Source: Actinocorallia herbida
Lineage (GTDB): Bacteria > Actinomycetota > Actinomycetes > Streptosporangiales > Streptosporangiaceae
DNA: 64,000 nucleotides
NCBI RefSeq assembly: GCF_003751225.1
Contig: NZ_RJKE01000001.1
Location: forward strand, 3,844,001 to 3,908,000
Direction: 5' to 3'
A program made the position numbers and the translations under genes. The notes beneath the pieces are model-generated. The model searched no databases. It had not been told where the DNA came from and saw only the letters and a program-made list of their open reading frames with translations. This document shows, in pieces, positions 9,405 through 18,683 of the stretch (position 1 is the first letter of the stretch; each line of letters begins with the position of its first letter).

Positions 9405-10304
9405 TCAGTGGTGTTCCTTGAGGAGGCGGAGGTGGGTCCAGGCGCGGACGGAGGTGATGGAGGGGAGGGAGCGGAGGGTGTCGAGGAGGCGGAGGACGTC
9501 GTCGGGTGAGGACGCGGCGAAGGTGCAGACGGCGTCGCAGCGGCCGAGTGAGGTGGACAGATAGTCGGTCTCCGGCATCTGGAGGATCTGCGCCACCGCC
9601 TTGTCGGGGTCGCCGTTGAAGGTGAGGTCGGCGCCGAAGGTCTGGGCGGGGCCGAGGGCGCCGGGGGGGATCCGGGCGCCGACGTGCACGACGCCCGTGT
9701 CGAGCAGGCGTAGGACCCGGGCGCGGGCTCCGCTGGTCGACAGGCCCGTGGCCGCGCCTAGCTGGGCGAAGGACGCGCGGCCGTCCCGCCGCAGTTCGAC
9801 GAGCAGCCTGCGGTCGGTGTCGTCGACGGCGGTGCCGGCCTGGTACGGGCGGGGCAGGAAGAAGGTGTCCTTGAGTATCGCCGTGTAGACGGCGGTCGCG
9901 ACGCGTTCGACGCCGGGCAGGCCGGAGATCCGGGTGACCGCGGCGGCCAGGGCGGCCTGGTCGCGGCTGCGCAGTTCGGCGATCAGCGAGTGCTCGCCGG
10001 TGATGAGCGAGACGAACGCCGCGTCCGGCATGGCGACGATCTCCTCCGCGACGGGCAGGACGGCGCCCCGGACGGTCACCGCGATGTGCGCGTAGGCGTC
10101 GAGCCCGAACACCGACGGGTGCACGACCGCGAGGATCCGCACCATCCCGGAGTCCAGCAGGCGCAGCATCCGGGTGCGTGCCGCAGGACGGGAAAGGCCG
10201 AGGACCTGGGACAACGCCTCGTGCGTCGCTCGGCCGTCGCGTTGCAGCTCCCTGATGAGCGCGACGTCCAGCTCGTCGAGGCGGGGCCGCGTGTCTTCGG
10301 TCAT
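9405..10304 (-). CDS. Lrp/AsnC-family regulator with duplicated HTH-RAM units
   Basis: A 299-residue protein made of two consecutive Lrp-like modules. The first begins RLDELDVALIRELQRDGRATHEALSQVLGL-type HTH near residues 9-50, with a ligand-binding (RAM) region containing ITGEHSLIAEL; the second HTH begins near residue 150 (DTDRRLLVELRRDGR) with a shorter RAM-like end. Lrp proteins usually sense amino acids or related metabolites and regulate the adjacent operon. It is divergent from the catabolic operon starting at 10509 and is the obvious candidate regulator. The start chosen is the ATG that gives a normal family N-terminus; the ribosome site is weak. Confidence 0.85.
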   Translation of the reverse strand: MTEDTRPRLDELDVALIRELQRDGRATHEALSQVLGLSRPAARTRMLRLLDSGMVRILAVVHPSVFGLDAYAHIAVTVRGAVLPVAEEIVAMPDAAFVSLITGEHSLIAELRSRDQAALAAAVTRISGLPGVERVATAVYTAILKDTFFLPRPYQAGTAVDDTDRRLLVELRRDGRASFAQLGAATGLSTSGARARVLRLLDTGVVHVGARIPPGALGPAQTFGADLTFNGDPDKAVAQILQMPETDYLSTSLGRCDAVCTFAASSPDDVLRLLDTLRSLPSITSVRAWTHLRLLKEHH

Positions 10305-10390
10305 CCGGAGATTGTCCCGTCCTGGAGGTTGAGGTGCGCCGATGATCTCAAGGTTCCCAGCACCCGTCCCGGCACGCGTTTCGCGCACGT

Positions 10391-10413
10391 AAACATTTGC
10401 GGGAATCATGTTT
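10391..10413. promoter_or_regulatory. Inverted repeat, candidate Lrp operator
   Basis: AAACAT and ATGTTT arms flank an 11-base spacer in an AT-richer part of the region between the Lrp gene and the catabolic operon. Position and symmetry suit a regulator site; the assignment to the neighbouring Lrp protein is inference. Confidence 0.4.
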
Positions 10414-10445
10414 CGCCAGTGTTGAATCGTAAGTTCCTGGCCTAA

Positions 10446-10471
10446 CTTGTCACCACATTCACAGCGACAAG
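10446..10471. promoter_or_regulatory. Second inverted repeat upstream of catabolic operon
   Basis: CTTGTC and GACAAG arms are separated by 14 bases, 38 bases before the GTG start of the first operon gene. Multiple phased sites are usual for Lrp-type regulators. No experimental evidence is available from the sequence. Confidence 0.35.
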
Positions 10472-10508
10472 CTAGTGATCATCAAAGTTCGTAAGTCGGG
10501 AGTTCGCG

Positions 10509-11357
10509 GTGCCCCACACGTTGTCGGTGTTCCAGTCGCTGTGGGCGATGGAGGGTCTGCCCTGGCGGGGCGCGGCGCCCTGGCCGCTGGAGGAGCGCGT
10601 CCGGCGGGTCGCCGAGGCGGGGTTCGCCGGAGTCGGGATCGACACCTTCTCGCCGGTGAAGACGCCCCCGCCGCACGTCATCGAGCCGCTGCTGCGCGAC
10701 GCCGGGCTGCGCGTCTCGGTGACGGTCTTCGTCACCGAGACCAGGCCGCTCGCCGAAGGGCTCCGGTACGCCGCGGAGGTCGGCGCGGAACTCGTCGTGG
10801 TCTGCGGGCAGGTGTTCCCCGAGACGGTGGACGACGCCGCGGTCCTCGTCGGTTCCTGGATGGAGGAGGCCGAGGCGGCGGGCCTGCCGATGCATCTGGA
10901 GACCCACCGGTACACGCTCACGAACGACCTTGGCTTCACCGCCCGGCTCGTCGAGCGGGTCCCGGAGGTGCGGCTCGCGCTCGACCTGTCCCACTACGTC
11001 GTGGGCAACGAGCTGCCCGACCTCGACGAACCCCGGGTCGAGGAGCAGATCGCGACGCTGCTCGCGCACGGGGGGTCGGTGCAGGGCCGGGTCGCCACGC
11101 GCGAGCAGATCCAGGTCCCGCTGGCCTTCCCCCAGCACGCCCCGGCCGTCGCGCGGTTCCGCCGCTGGTGGGAGCGCGCGTTCGCCGCGTGGCGGGAGCG
11201 CGGCGAGAACGACGACTGCGTCTTCCTGTGCGAACTGGGCACCCTGCCCTACCCGGTCACCGGCCCGGACGGCCGGGAGCTGTCCGACCGGTGGGCGGAG
11301 TCCCTGGTCCTGCGCTCCTGGGCCGAGGAACTGTTCGCCGAGACCGTGCCCGCATGA
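10509..11357 (+). CDS. Sugar phosphate isomerase/epimerase-like TIM barrel
   Basis: A 282-residue AP-endonuclease-2-like TIM-barrel protein. FAGVGIDTFSP, VVVCGQVFPE, MHLETHRYTLTND and LALDLSHYVVGNE mark the beta strands carrying metal-binding Glu, His and Asp residues typical of xylose-isomerase-like isomerases and hydro-lyases. The substrate cannot be read from the sequence. It begins at GTG with GGGAG upstream and is the first gene of a seven-gene unit that includes an NCS1 permease and a ureohydrolase, so it probably acts on a carbon skeleton released from a nitrogen compound. Confidence 0.8.
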   Translation: MPHTLSVFQSLWAMEGLPWRGAAPWPLEERVRRVAEAGFAGVGIDTFSPVKTPPPHVIEPLLRDAGLRVSVTVFVTETRPLAEGLRYAAEVGAELVVVCGQVFPETVDDAAVLVGSWMEEAEAAGLPMHLETHRYTLTNDLGFTARLVERVPEVRLALDLSHYVVGNELPDLDEPRVEEQIATLLAHGGSVQGRVATREQIQVPLAFPQHAPAVARFRRWWERAFAAWRERGENDDCVFLCELGTLPYPVTGPDGRELSDRWAESLVLRSWAEELFAETVPA

Positions 11358-11445
11358 GCGTCCCCACCGACCCCCTCGTCCCGCACCGGGACGGGGCGAC
11401 CGCCCGATTCCCGCGCCTCGCGGGCCCCAGCACCAGGACCGGTAA

Positions 11446-12447
11446 ATGAGCGATTTCACCGAGCTTCCCATCATCGATATCAGCGGAGACCCGCAGGAGG
11501 CGGCCGAGCGTCTCGGCCGCGCCGCCCGCGAGGTCGGCTTCATGTACGTCAGCGGCCACGGCGTCGCCCCCGAGCTGTTCATCGCCCTGGAGGACGCGGC
11601 GGACCGGTTCTTCGCGCTGCCGGACCAGGAGAAGAGGCACAGCTGGATCCGGCTCTCGCCCAACCACCGGGGCTACGTGCCCGAGGGAGAGGAGGTCTTC
11701 TCCGGCGGCACCGTCGACCGCAAGGAGGCGTTCAACCTGGCCCTCGACCTGCCCGCCGACGATCCGGACCGCCTCGCCGGCGTCCCGCTGCTCGGCCCCA
11801 ACCTCTGGCCCGAGCTGGCGGGCTTCCGCGAGGCCGCGAGCGCCTACTACGCGGCGGTGCTCGACGTCGGCAAGCGCCTGTTCCGGCTGTTCGCGCTGGC
11901 CCTCGGCGAGGATCCCGAGCTGTTCGCCCGGCACGTCACCAAGGCGCCCAGCGCGCTGCGGATGATCCACTACCCGTACGACGCCGACGCCGTCGACCGT
12001 CCGGGCATCGGCGCGCACACCGACTACGAGTGCTTCACCCTGCTCCACCCGACCGCGCCCGGCCTGGAGGTGCTCAACGGCGCGGGGGAGTGGATCGACG
12101 CCCCGCCGGTGGACGGCGCCTTCGTCGTCAACATCGGCGACATGCTCGAGCTGTGGACCAACGGCGAGTTCGTGTCCACGACGCACCGCGTCCGCAAGGT
12201 GCAGGAGGAGCGCTACTCCTTCCCGCTCTTCTTCAACGTCGACTACTTCACGCCGGTGGAGCCTTTGCCCAGGTTCGTCACCCCCGACCGGCCTGCACGC
12301 GCCGGCCTCGTGGCCGGTGAGCACCTGTGGGCGCAGATCATCCAGAGCTACGACTACCTCAAGGCGCGGGTCGCGGCGGGCGAGCTCCGGCTGCCCGAAG
12401 GCGCGCACGCCCAGGCCTCCGGCTTCGGCCGTCCCATCACCGACTGA
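11446..12447 (+). CDS. Isopenicillin-N-synthase-family 2-oxoglutarate/Fe(II) oxygenase
   Basis: A 333-residue non-haem iron oxygenase. ELPIIDISG opens the family N-terminal domain; GAHTDYECFTLL supplies the HxD iron ligands, STTHRV the second His, and RYSFPLFF the RxS motif that binds 2-oxoglutarate. It is therefore expected to hydroxylate or oxidatively cleave a small molecule using O2. The substrate is unknown; the neighbours (NCS1 permease, allantoinase-like deacetylase, agmatinase-like ureohydrolase) point to a nitrogen-rich molecule. Relatives in plants hydroxylate homoarginine to release guanidine, which makes a guanidino substrate worth testing, but this is inference. Confidence 0.88.
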   Translation: MSDFTELPIIDISGDPQEAAERLGRAAREVGFMYVSGHGVAPELFIALEDAADRFFALPDQEKRHSWIRLSPNHRGYVPEGEEVFSGGTVDRKEAFNLALDLPADDPDRLAGVPLLGPNLWPELAGFREAASAYYAAVLDVGKRLFRLFALALGEDPELFARHVTKAPSALRMIHYPYDADAVDRPGIGAHTDYECFTLLHPTAPGLEVLNGAGEWIDAPPVDGAFVVNIGDMLELWTNGEFVSTTHRVRKVQEERYSFPLFFNVDYFTPVEPLPRFVTPDRPARAGLVAGEHLWAQIIQSYDYLKARVAAGELRLPEGAHAQASGFGRPITD

Positions 12448-12471
12448 CCAAGCCCTCAGGGAGGCACCACG

Positions 12472-13971
12472 ATGTCAGGCAACCCCCCGACGAGCGGCAT
12501 CGAGCGGCGCGGTATCGACACCGTCCCCGCCGCCGAACGCTCCTACTCCCCGCGCAGCATCTTCGCGGTCCTCTACGGCTCCGACCTGACGTTCGGCGTG
12601 ATCGTGGTCGGCGCGCTGCCCATCGCCTTCGGGCTCGGCTGGTGGGCCGCCTTCTGGGCGATCCTCGCCGGCGGTGCGCTCGGCGGGCTGGTGCTCGCCC
12701 CGATGGGCCTGTTCGGCCCGCGCACCGGCACCAACAACGCGGTCTCCAGCGGCGCCCACTTCGGTGTCGGCGGCCGGTTCATCGGCACCATGCTGTCCCT
12801 GTTCTCCGCGTTCGGATTCGTCGCGGTGACCCTCTGGACCAGCGGCGACGCGCTCGTCTCCACGCTGGGGCGGATCTTCGGCTTCGAGGCCGGGGCCCCT
12901 GCCCGCGCGGTCGGCTACGCCCTGATCGCGATGCTGGTGCTGCTGGTGTCGATCTGGGGCATCCACGCGCTGCTCAAGGTGCAGAGCCGGATCATGGTCC
13001 CGATCATGACCGTCGTGATGCTCGCCGGCGTGATCGCCTTCGCGCCGGACTTCACGGCGGGGACGACGAGCGACGAGCCGCTGCTCGGCGGCTTCTGGCC
13101 GACCTGGACGCTGAGCGCCCTGGTCGTGGCCTCGACCGTCATCTCCTACGGACCGTTCATCGGCGACTGGGCCCGCTACATCGACCCGGATGAACACTCC
13201 ACTGCCTCCGTCGTCGCCGCGACCGGCTTCGGGGGGTTCGCCGGGATCGCCCTGCCGTCCCTGTGGGGCGCGTTCATCGCGTCCTCGCTTCCCGCGTCCG
13301 CGACCGGCGTCTTCGTCCCCGACCTCGTCGCCGCCTCTCCCGCCTGGTACCTGCCGGGCATCATCCTGCTCGGCCTCGTCGCGGGCTGCGCCCAGGCCGC
13401 GGTCGGTCTGTACGGGACGGGCCTGGACACCTCGTCGCTGATCCCGCGGCTCAGCCGGGTCACCGCCACCGCGGCGATCGCGGTCGTCGCCGTCGCGTTC
13501 GTGTACCTCGGCGCCTTCGTCTGGGACGCCGCCGCGGCCGTCAGCGCGTTCCTCATCCTGCTCGTCATCGTGACGACGCCCTGGATCGTGATCCTGACCA
13601 TCGGCTACGTCGTCCGGCGCGGCCACTACCACCCCGACGACCTCCAGGTCTTCACCCGCGGCCAGCGGGGCGGCCGGTACTGGTTCACCGCCGGGTTCAA
13701 CTGGCGGGCGGTGGCGGCGTGGCTGCCCGCGTCCGTCATCGGCGTCCTGTTCGGCGCCGCGCCGCCGGTCTTCACCGGTCCGTGGGCGAACGCGGCGGGC
13801 GGCGTCGACCTGAGCTTCCTGTCGGCCGGGCTGACGGCGGCCGTGCTGTACACGGTGTTCCTGGTCGTCGCACCGGAACCGGCCTATGTCCACGGGCCGC
13901 GGGGCCCCCGCTTCGGCTCGGCCAACGCGGCCGAGGAGCCGCGCCCCCTCGCCGACGCGGTCGCCCGCTGA
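12472..13971 (+). CDS. NCS1-family nucleobase/allantoin-type permease
   Basis: A 499-residue membrane transporter with about twelve hydrophobic helices. The N-terminus GIERRGIDTVPAAERSYS leads into helix 1, and MGLFGPRTGTNNAVSSGAHF resembles the NCS1 substrate/Na+ region of cytosine/purine/hydantoin permeases. It should import a nucleobase, hydantoin, allantoin or similar ring compound with a cation. It lies 24 bases after the oxygenase and 26 before the SDR gene. It is the only transporter in the operon and hence the best clue to the substrate class. Confidence 0.88.
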   Translation: MSGNPPTSGIERRGIDTVPAAERSYSPRSIFAVLYGSDLTFGVIVVGALPIAFGLGWWAAFWAILAGGALGGLVLAPMGLFGPRTGTNNAVSSGAHFGVGGRFIGTMLSLFSAFGFVAVTLWTSGDALVSTLGRIFGFEAGAPARAVGYALIAMLVLLVSIWGIHALLKVQSRIMVPIMTVVMLAGVIAFAPDFTAGTTSDEPLLGGFWPTWTLSALVVASTVISYGPFIGDWARYIDPDEHSTASVVAATGFGGFAGIALPSLWGAFIASSLPASATGVFVPDLVAASPAWYLPGIILLGLVAGCAQAAVGLYGTGLDTSSLIPRLSRVTATAAIAVVAVAFVYLGAFVWDAAAAVSAFLILLVIVTTPWIVILTIGYVVRRGHYHPDDLQVFTRGQRGGRYWFTAGFNWRAVAAWLPASVIGVLFGAAPPVFTGPWANAAGGVDLSFLSAGLTAAVLYTVFLVVAPEPAYVHGPRGPRFGSANAAEEPRPLADAVAR

Positions 13972-13997
13972 CCGGCCGAAGAGAGAAAGAGGAGAGC

Positions 13998-14729
13998 ATG
14001 AGTCTCGCAGGCAGCAAGATCATCGTCACCGGGGCCGCACAGGGCCTGGGCCGGGCGCACTGCGCCGAACTGTGCGCGCAGGGCGCCCTCGTCGGCGCGA
14101 TCGACCTGGACGCCGACCTGCTCGCCAAGACGGGCGCCGACCTCGGGATCGCGACGGCCGTCGCGGACGTGTCGGCCCGCGACCAGGTGGAGCAGGCCGT
14201 GGCCCGGCTCGCGGCCGAACTCGACGGCATCGACGCCGTCGTGTCCAACGCGGGAACGATCCACACCGTCCAGGGGTTGGCCGACACCGACGACGCGGAC
14301 TGGGAACGGACCTTCGCCGTCCACGTCGGCGGCGCCCGCAACCTGATCCGGGCCGCGCTGCCCTGGCTGCGGCGCAGCGCGGCGCCCCGCATCGTCGTCA
14401 TCTCCTCGATGTGGGCGCAGCGCGGGCCGGGCTTCGGCCACGCCTACTGCGCGGCCAAGGGGGCGCTCGTCTCCTTCGCCCGGAACCTGGCGGTCGAACT
14501 GGGCCCCGAGGGCATCAACGTCAACTCGGTGGCGCCCGGCAGCGTCCCGACGCGGATGGCCGCCGACTACGGCCCCGCGGAGATCGCCGAGGACTGCAGA
14601 TCGATCCCGCTGGGCCGCTGGGGGGACGCGGCCGAGATCTCCAGGGTCGTCGCCTTCCTGGCCTCCCCGGCCGCCTCCTACGTGACCGGCCAGGACCTCG
14701 CGGTCAACGGCGGGCAGGTGATCGCGTGA
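13998..14729 (+). CDS. SDR-family oxidoreductase
   Basis: A 243-residue classical short-chain dehydrogenase. TGAAQGLG at residues ~11-18 binds NAD(P), VVSNAG is the structural motif, and the catalytic Ser-Tyr-Lys is seen in VVISSMWAQRG and HAYCAAKGA. The C-terminus SYVTGQDLAVNGGQ is typical. It likely oxidises an alcohol generated in the pathway. The ATG has GAGGAGAGC upstream, which rules out the long upstream extension of the same frame. It ends in a GTGA overlap with the aldo/keto reductase gene, so the two redox enzymes are translationally coupled. Confidence 0.9.
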   Translation: MSLAGSKIIVTGAAQGLGRAHCAELCAQGALVGAIDLDADLLAKTGADLGIATAVADVSARDQVEQAVARLAAELDGIDAVVSNAGTIHTVQGLADTDDADWERTFAVHVGGARNLIRAALPWLRRSAAPRIVVISSMWAQRGPGFGHAYCAAKGALVSFARNLAVELGPEGINVNSVAPGSVPTRMAADYGPAEIAEDCRSIPLGRWGDAAEISRVVAFLASPAASYVTGQDLAVNGGQVIA

Positions 14730-15724
14730 GCCGCAGGCCGCTGGGGCGCACGGGGCTGGCCGTCTCGCCGGTCGCGCTCGGCACGATGCAGTTCGGCTGG
14801 ACGGTCCCCGACGTCGCCGCGTTCCGGATCCTGGACGCCTACGCGGAGATGGGTGGCAACCTCATCGACACCGCGAACATGTACGGCGGCGACCAGAGCG
14901 TCGAGTCCTTCGCGGTCAGCCGGCCCTTCGTCGGCGTCAGCGAGGACATCGTCGGACGGTGGCTGGCAGACCGGGGCCTGCGGGATCGGATGGTCGTCGA
15001 GACCAAGGTGAGAGCCCGCATGTGGGAGGGCGAGGACGGCGAGGGCCTCACCCGGCGGCACATCGTCCGGGCCGTCGAGGACAGCCTGCGCAGGCTGCGC
15101 ACCGACCACGTGGACGTCCTGTACGCGCACTGGCCCGACCCTGACGCCGACCCGGACTGGCTCGACGTCTTCGGCGAACTCCAGGCCGCCGGGAAGATCG
15201 GCCACGCCGCGACGTCCAACTTCTGTGGCTTCGCCGATTTCGGCGACCAACTGACGCCGCTGCTGGAGTCGGCCACCCGGGTCGCGGTGGAGCAGCCGCG
15301 CTACAACCTGCTCAACCGGGCCGAGTACGAGGACCGGCTCCAGGCCGTCGCGGTGCGGGAGGGGCTCGGCATCGTCACCTACTCCAGCCTCGCCAGCGGC
15401 TTCCTGGCCGGGGCGCACCGGCCGGACGACTCCGGCGGCGCCGCTCGCGGCGGGTTCGTCGAGCAGTACCGCACGCCCGAGGGCTGGGCCCTGCTGGCGG
15501 CGCTGGACGAGATCGCCGCCGCGCGCACGACGTCCGTCGCGTCCGTGTCCCTGGCGTGGACCCTGGCCCAGCCCGGGGTCACCGCGACGATCGTCGGCCC
15601 GGACACCATCGGGCAGCTCGCCGAGGCATGGCAGGCGGCCAACCTCACCCTGACCCCGGCCGAGCTGGACAGATTGGACAGGCTCTCCTGGAGTGCGTCC
15701 GCACCGGAATTCGTGGAGTGGTGA
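14726..15724 (+). CDS. Aldo/keto reductase
   Basis: A 332-residue (beta/alpha)8 NADPH-dependent oxidoreductase. [11 protein letters not shown] gives catalytic Asp and Tyr, VVETKVRAR the Lys, and VLYAHWPDP the His of the AKR tetrad; ATSNFCGF and VEQPRYNLL follow as usual. It begins at a GTG overlapping the SDR stop codon. In the operon it would interconvert an aldehyde or ketone intermediate. A sugar-like ketose or aldose intermediate would fit the TIM-barrel isomerase encoded at the start of the operon, but this is inference. Confidence 0.9.
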   Translation: MSRRPLGRTGLAVSPVALGTMQFGWTVPDVAAFRILDAYAEMGGNLIDTANMYGGDQSVESFAVSRPFVGVSEDIVGRWLADRGLRDRMVVETKVRARMWEGEDGEGLTRRHIVRAVEDSLRRLRTDHVDVLYAHWPDPDADPDWLDVFGELQAAGKIGHAATSNFCGFADFGDQLTPLLESATRVAVEQPRYNLLNRAEYEDRLQAVAVREGLGIVTYSSLASGFLAGAHRPDDSGGAARGGFVEQYRTPEGWALLAALDEIAAARTTSVASVSLAWTLAQPGVTATIVGPDTIGQLAEAWQAANLTLTPAELDRLDRLSWSASAPEFVEW

Positions 15725-15726
15725 AC

Positions 15727-16635
15727 ATGATCGACAACCCGCCGCCGTGGCCCGGCGGCGCCCGCTGCGCCGCCGCCGTCACCTTCGACGTCGACGCCGA
15801 GAGCTCCCTGTTCGCGGCGCTGCCCGACACGGCGCACCGGCGCGTCTCGGCCCTGTCGTACTTCGGCTACGACCAGATCGCGGTCCCGCGCATCACCCGC
15901 GAGTACCGCAGGCTCGGGATCGAGCAGACCTTCTTCGTCCCGGCCTGGTGCATGGAACGCTACCCGGCCGTCCTGGAGAGCATCCTGGACGGCGGCCACG
16001 AGATCGGCCTGCACGGCTACATCCACGAGCTCTCCTACGAGCACTCCTCGATCGAGCAGGAACGGGACTGGCTCGGCCGCAGCCTGGAACTCGCCGAGCG
16101 GCTCACCGGAAAGCGCCCTTCCGGCTGGCGGGCCCCGACCTACGGGTTCTCCGAGCACACCGCGCGGGTGCTGGCCGAAGCCGGATTCCGCTACGACTCG
16201 AGCCTCATGGGCGACGACGTCCCGTATCTGCTGGACACCCCCGCCGGAAGCATCGTCGAGCTGCCGGTCGACTGGGCCAACGACGACTGGCCCCAGTACG
16301 TGCAGAGCTTCGAGTTCGACTACTACGCCACCACCCGCGCCCCCGACCGCGCCATGGAGGTCTTCCGCGCCGAAGTCGACGCTGCCCGTGCCTACGGCGG
16401 CCTGTGGATCGGGGTCTGGCACCCCGCCGTCACCGGACGGCCCGCCCGCTTCACCCGCGTCGTCGCGCTGCTGGAGGAACTCCTTTCGGCCGGCGACGTC
16501 TGGGTGGCGACGCTGGACGAGATCGCCAGGCACGTCGAAGGCCTGATCGCACGCGGCGAATGGACGCCGCGGAGCCAGCGGATGCCTCCCTATCCCGGGC
16601 CCGTCCCGGCCGCACTCGACGTCACCGGACACTGA
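15727..16635 (+). CDS. Polysaccharide deacetylase-fold hydrolase, allantoinase-like
   Basis: A 302-residue NodB-fold hydrolase. It opens with [20 protein letters not shown], the arrangement seen in PuuE-type allantoinases and HpPgdA-like enzymes, and contains [12 protein letters not shown] with the metal His pair, plus [13 protein letters not shown]. There is no signal peptide, arguing against a wall-polysaccharide role and for a cytosolic amidohydrolase. The ATG has GGAG eight bases upstream; a GTG six bases earlier overlaps the previous stop and is the alternative. Its place between redox enzymes and a ureohydrolase suggests ring opening or deamidation of the imported compound. Confidence 0.85.
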   Translation: MIDNPPPWPGGARCAAAVTFDVDAESSLFAALPDTAHRRVSALSYFGYDQIAVPRITREYRRLGIEQTFFVPAWCMERYPAVLESILDGGHEIGLHGYIHELSYEHSSIEQERDWLGRSLELAERLTGKRPSGWRAPTYGFSEHTARVLAEAGFRYDSSLMGDDVPYLLDTPAGSIVELPVDWANDDWPQYVQSFEFDYYATTRAPDRAMEVFRAEVDAARAYGGLWIGVWHPAVTGRPARFTRVVALLEELLSAGDVWVATLDEIARHVEGLIARGEWTPRSQRMPPYPGPVPAALDVTGH

Positions 16636-16649
16636 CGAAAGGACCGACC

Positions 16650-17615
16650 ATGCGACCGAATGTCCACCCGGAAGGCCGGGTCATCGGCCAGGTCGACGCG
16701 CTGGAGGTGCCGCGGTTCGCGGGCCCCTCCACCTTCGCCCGGCTGCCCCGACTCGACCAGGTCACCGCCCACGACGTCGCCGTCGTCGGGGTACCGTTCG
16801 ACTCGGGCGTCTCCTACCGGCCCGGCGCGCGGTTCGGCCCCTCCGCCGTACGCCAGGGGTCGCGCCTGCTCAAGCCCTACAACCCGGCGCAGGACGTGAT
16901 GCCGTTCGCCGCGCAGCAGGTCGTCGACGCCGGGGACATCGCCTGCAACCCCTTCGACATCTCCGCGGCCCTGGGCCAGATCGAGACGGGCCTGCGGGAG
17001 CTGACCGGAGACGGCGCCAAGGCCGTCACGATCGGCGGCGACCACACGATCGCACTGCCCGCCCTGCGCGCCGCCCACGCGCTGCACGGCCCGATCGCCC
17101 TGATCCACTTCGACGCCCATCTGGACACCTGGGACACCTACTTCGGCGAGCCGTACACCCACGGCACGCCGTTCCGCCGCGCCGCCGAGGAGGGCCTCCT
17201 CCTGCGTGACGCGTCCGCCCACGTCGGAATCCGCGGACCCCTCTACGACCCCCGAGACCTGGAGGACGACGCCCGTTTCGGCTTCACCATCGTGCACTGC
17301 GCGGAATTCGACCTCCTCGGCGCCCGCGGCGTCGCCGAACGCGTCCGCGCCCGGGTCCAGGACGCCCCCGTCTACGTCTCCGTTGACATCGACGTCCTCG
17401 ATCCCGCCCATGCCCCCGGCACCGGCACCCCCGAGATCGGCGGCATGACCGGCCGTGAACTCCTGACAGTGCTCCGCGGCCTGTCCGGCCTCAACATCAT
17501 CGGCGGCGACGTGGTCGAGACCTCCCCCGCCTACGACCACGCCGAACTCACCTCGGTCGCCGCCGCCACCGTCGTCTACGAAATCCTCTCCCTCCTCTGC
17601 CCGACCCCCCGATGA
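16650..17615 (+). CDS. Agmatinase/ureohydrolase-family enzyme
   Basis: A 321-residue ureohydrolase. The binuclear Mn centre is seen in [23 protein letters not shown] and [20 protein letters not shown], followed by [11 protein letters not shown]. Such enzymes hydrolyse guanidino groups to urea and an amine (agmatinase, guanidinobutyrase, guanidine hydrolase). Which guanidino compound is used cannot be read directly. It is the last gene of the operon, 14 bases after the deacetylase-like gene, with a GAAAGGA site before the ATG. Urea release would provide nitrogen, consistent with an Lrp regulator and an NCS1 importer. Confidence 0.9.
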   Translation: MRPNVHPEGRVIGQVDALEVPRFAGPSTFARLPRLDQVTAHDVAVVGVPFDSGVSYRPGARFGPSAVRQGSRLLKPYNPAQDVMPFAAQQVVDAGDIACNPFDISAALGQIETGLRELTGDGAKAVTIGGDHTIALPALRAAHALHGPIALIHFDAHLDTWDTYFGEPYTHGTPFRRAAEEGLLLRDASAHVGIRGPLYDPRDLEDDARFGFTIVHCAEFDLLGARGVAERVRARVQDAPVYVSVDIDVLDPAHAPGTGTPEIGGMTGRELLTVLRGLSGLNIIGGDVVETSPAYDHAELTSVAAATVVYEILSLLCPTPR

Positions 17616-17642
17616 CCGTCCGACCCGAGGAAGCCCTGGTCG

Positions 17643-18217
17643 TCAGGTCGACGCCCAGGGCCTCCGACCTGCCGTGGGTCCCGGCTTCCCGTTGACGACC
17701 GACGGGGGCCGGCCGGCGCAGAGGTAGGGGCGGGAGAGGGCGAGGGACCACCAGACCCAGGGCTCGCCGCGGCGCCATCCCCAGGCGCTCAGCAGCACGA
17801 TCGCCACGCCCGCGGACATCAGTGCCCCGCCCCGGCCCGCCCGGTCGTGGGCGATGAAGGGCAGCAGGTGGCGGCTCGCGGCTTCGAGGGCGTCGGCGTC
17901 GTGCGGAGGAAGGCCACAGCACTCGGCACGAACACGTGGGTGAGCCCGACGACGGACACGGCGGCGCCGCCGACGAACAGCCCGAAACCCGTGACGATCA
18001 TGAGGAGCCGGCCCAGCAGGGCCCGCCGGCGCTGGGGTTCGGGGCCTTCGGCCGCGAGCGTCCACCGGGGACGGGCGGGCGCCCGGCGGACGGCGAGGAC
18101 GAACATCGGGAAGAGCACGACGGCGACCGCGGTGTGCAGCGGCTCAACGAACCCGAATTACAGGAGGTAGAAGAAGGTCGGGAACACGATGCCGCCGGAG
18201 GCCAGGTAGGCGTCGCG
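17643..18217 (-). pseudogene. Decayed multi-pass membrane protein gene
   Basis: Two reading frames together encode one membrane protein. Upstream, AYLASGGIVFPTFFYLL ends in an in-frame TAA near 18161, yet the same frame continues with FGFVEPLHTAVAVVLFPMF and a helix LLMIVTGFGLFVGGAAVSVV ending VGLTHVFVPSAVAFL. The continuation ALEAASRHLLPFIAHDRAG and SAGVAIVLLSAWGWRRG is in another frame, so a shift occurred near 17895-17915. The C-terminus after WWSLALSRPYL is unlike the hydrophobic end expected. One stop and one frameshift make this a pseudogene, unless sequencing errors are responsible. Confidence 0.65.
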
Positions 18218-18683
18218 CGCCGGCGCCGGGGGTACCACCGCGCCCAGCCGGCAAGCCACGGCGACGCCGGATCACGGCCCTCCTCGACATCGGCGTCACA
18301 CCCTATTCCCGACCTGGGCCTCCACCCTCACCCGGGACGGCGGGAGGTGCGGGCGCCGGGGTCGGCGCCCGCACCGGGCGCGGCGGTTCGCGTTGGCTTC
18401 CTACGGGGCCTGCGCCAAGGAAGTACCCGACCCGGACCCGCCGGCTGAGCCACGGTGCGGAGGCACTTCCACACGGCGTACCCCTTACGGGACGGCGGGG
18501 GCGCTGACCGGGCGGGATGGCGGATGGGCTGCGGGTGGGTGCCAATCGCGGGGCGGGCAGTGTGTGTCCGGTCTCGTAGAGCGGGGGTGGGGGCTGGCCC
18601 ACTCTGGGACCCGTTCGAGCGCGGGACGCCGGAAAGGCGGCGGACGCGCGGAGGTCGGGTGGCCGGAGGCGGCGATGCGGGCG
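18218..18683. other. Intergenic stretch without a convincing gene
   Basis: Several open frames cross this stretch on both strands, but all are rich in Pro/Arg/Gly without family features or ribosome sites. I see no clear terminator or repeat. It may include further decayed sequence belonging to the adjacent pseudogene. Confidence 0.4.

Noticed and set aside
13263-13997. N-terminal extension of the SDR at 13998
   Set aside because: It overlaps the NCS1 permease in another frame and lacks a protein-like composition; the ATG at 13998 has a strong ribosome site.
18303-18602. Minus-strand 99-codon gene
   Set aside because: It is Pro/Arg-rich without a ribosome site or recognisable domain.
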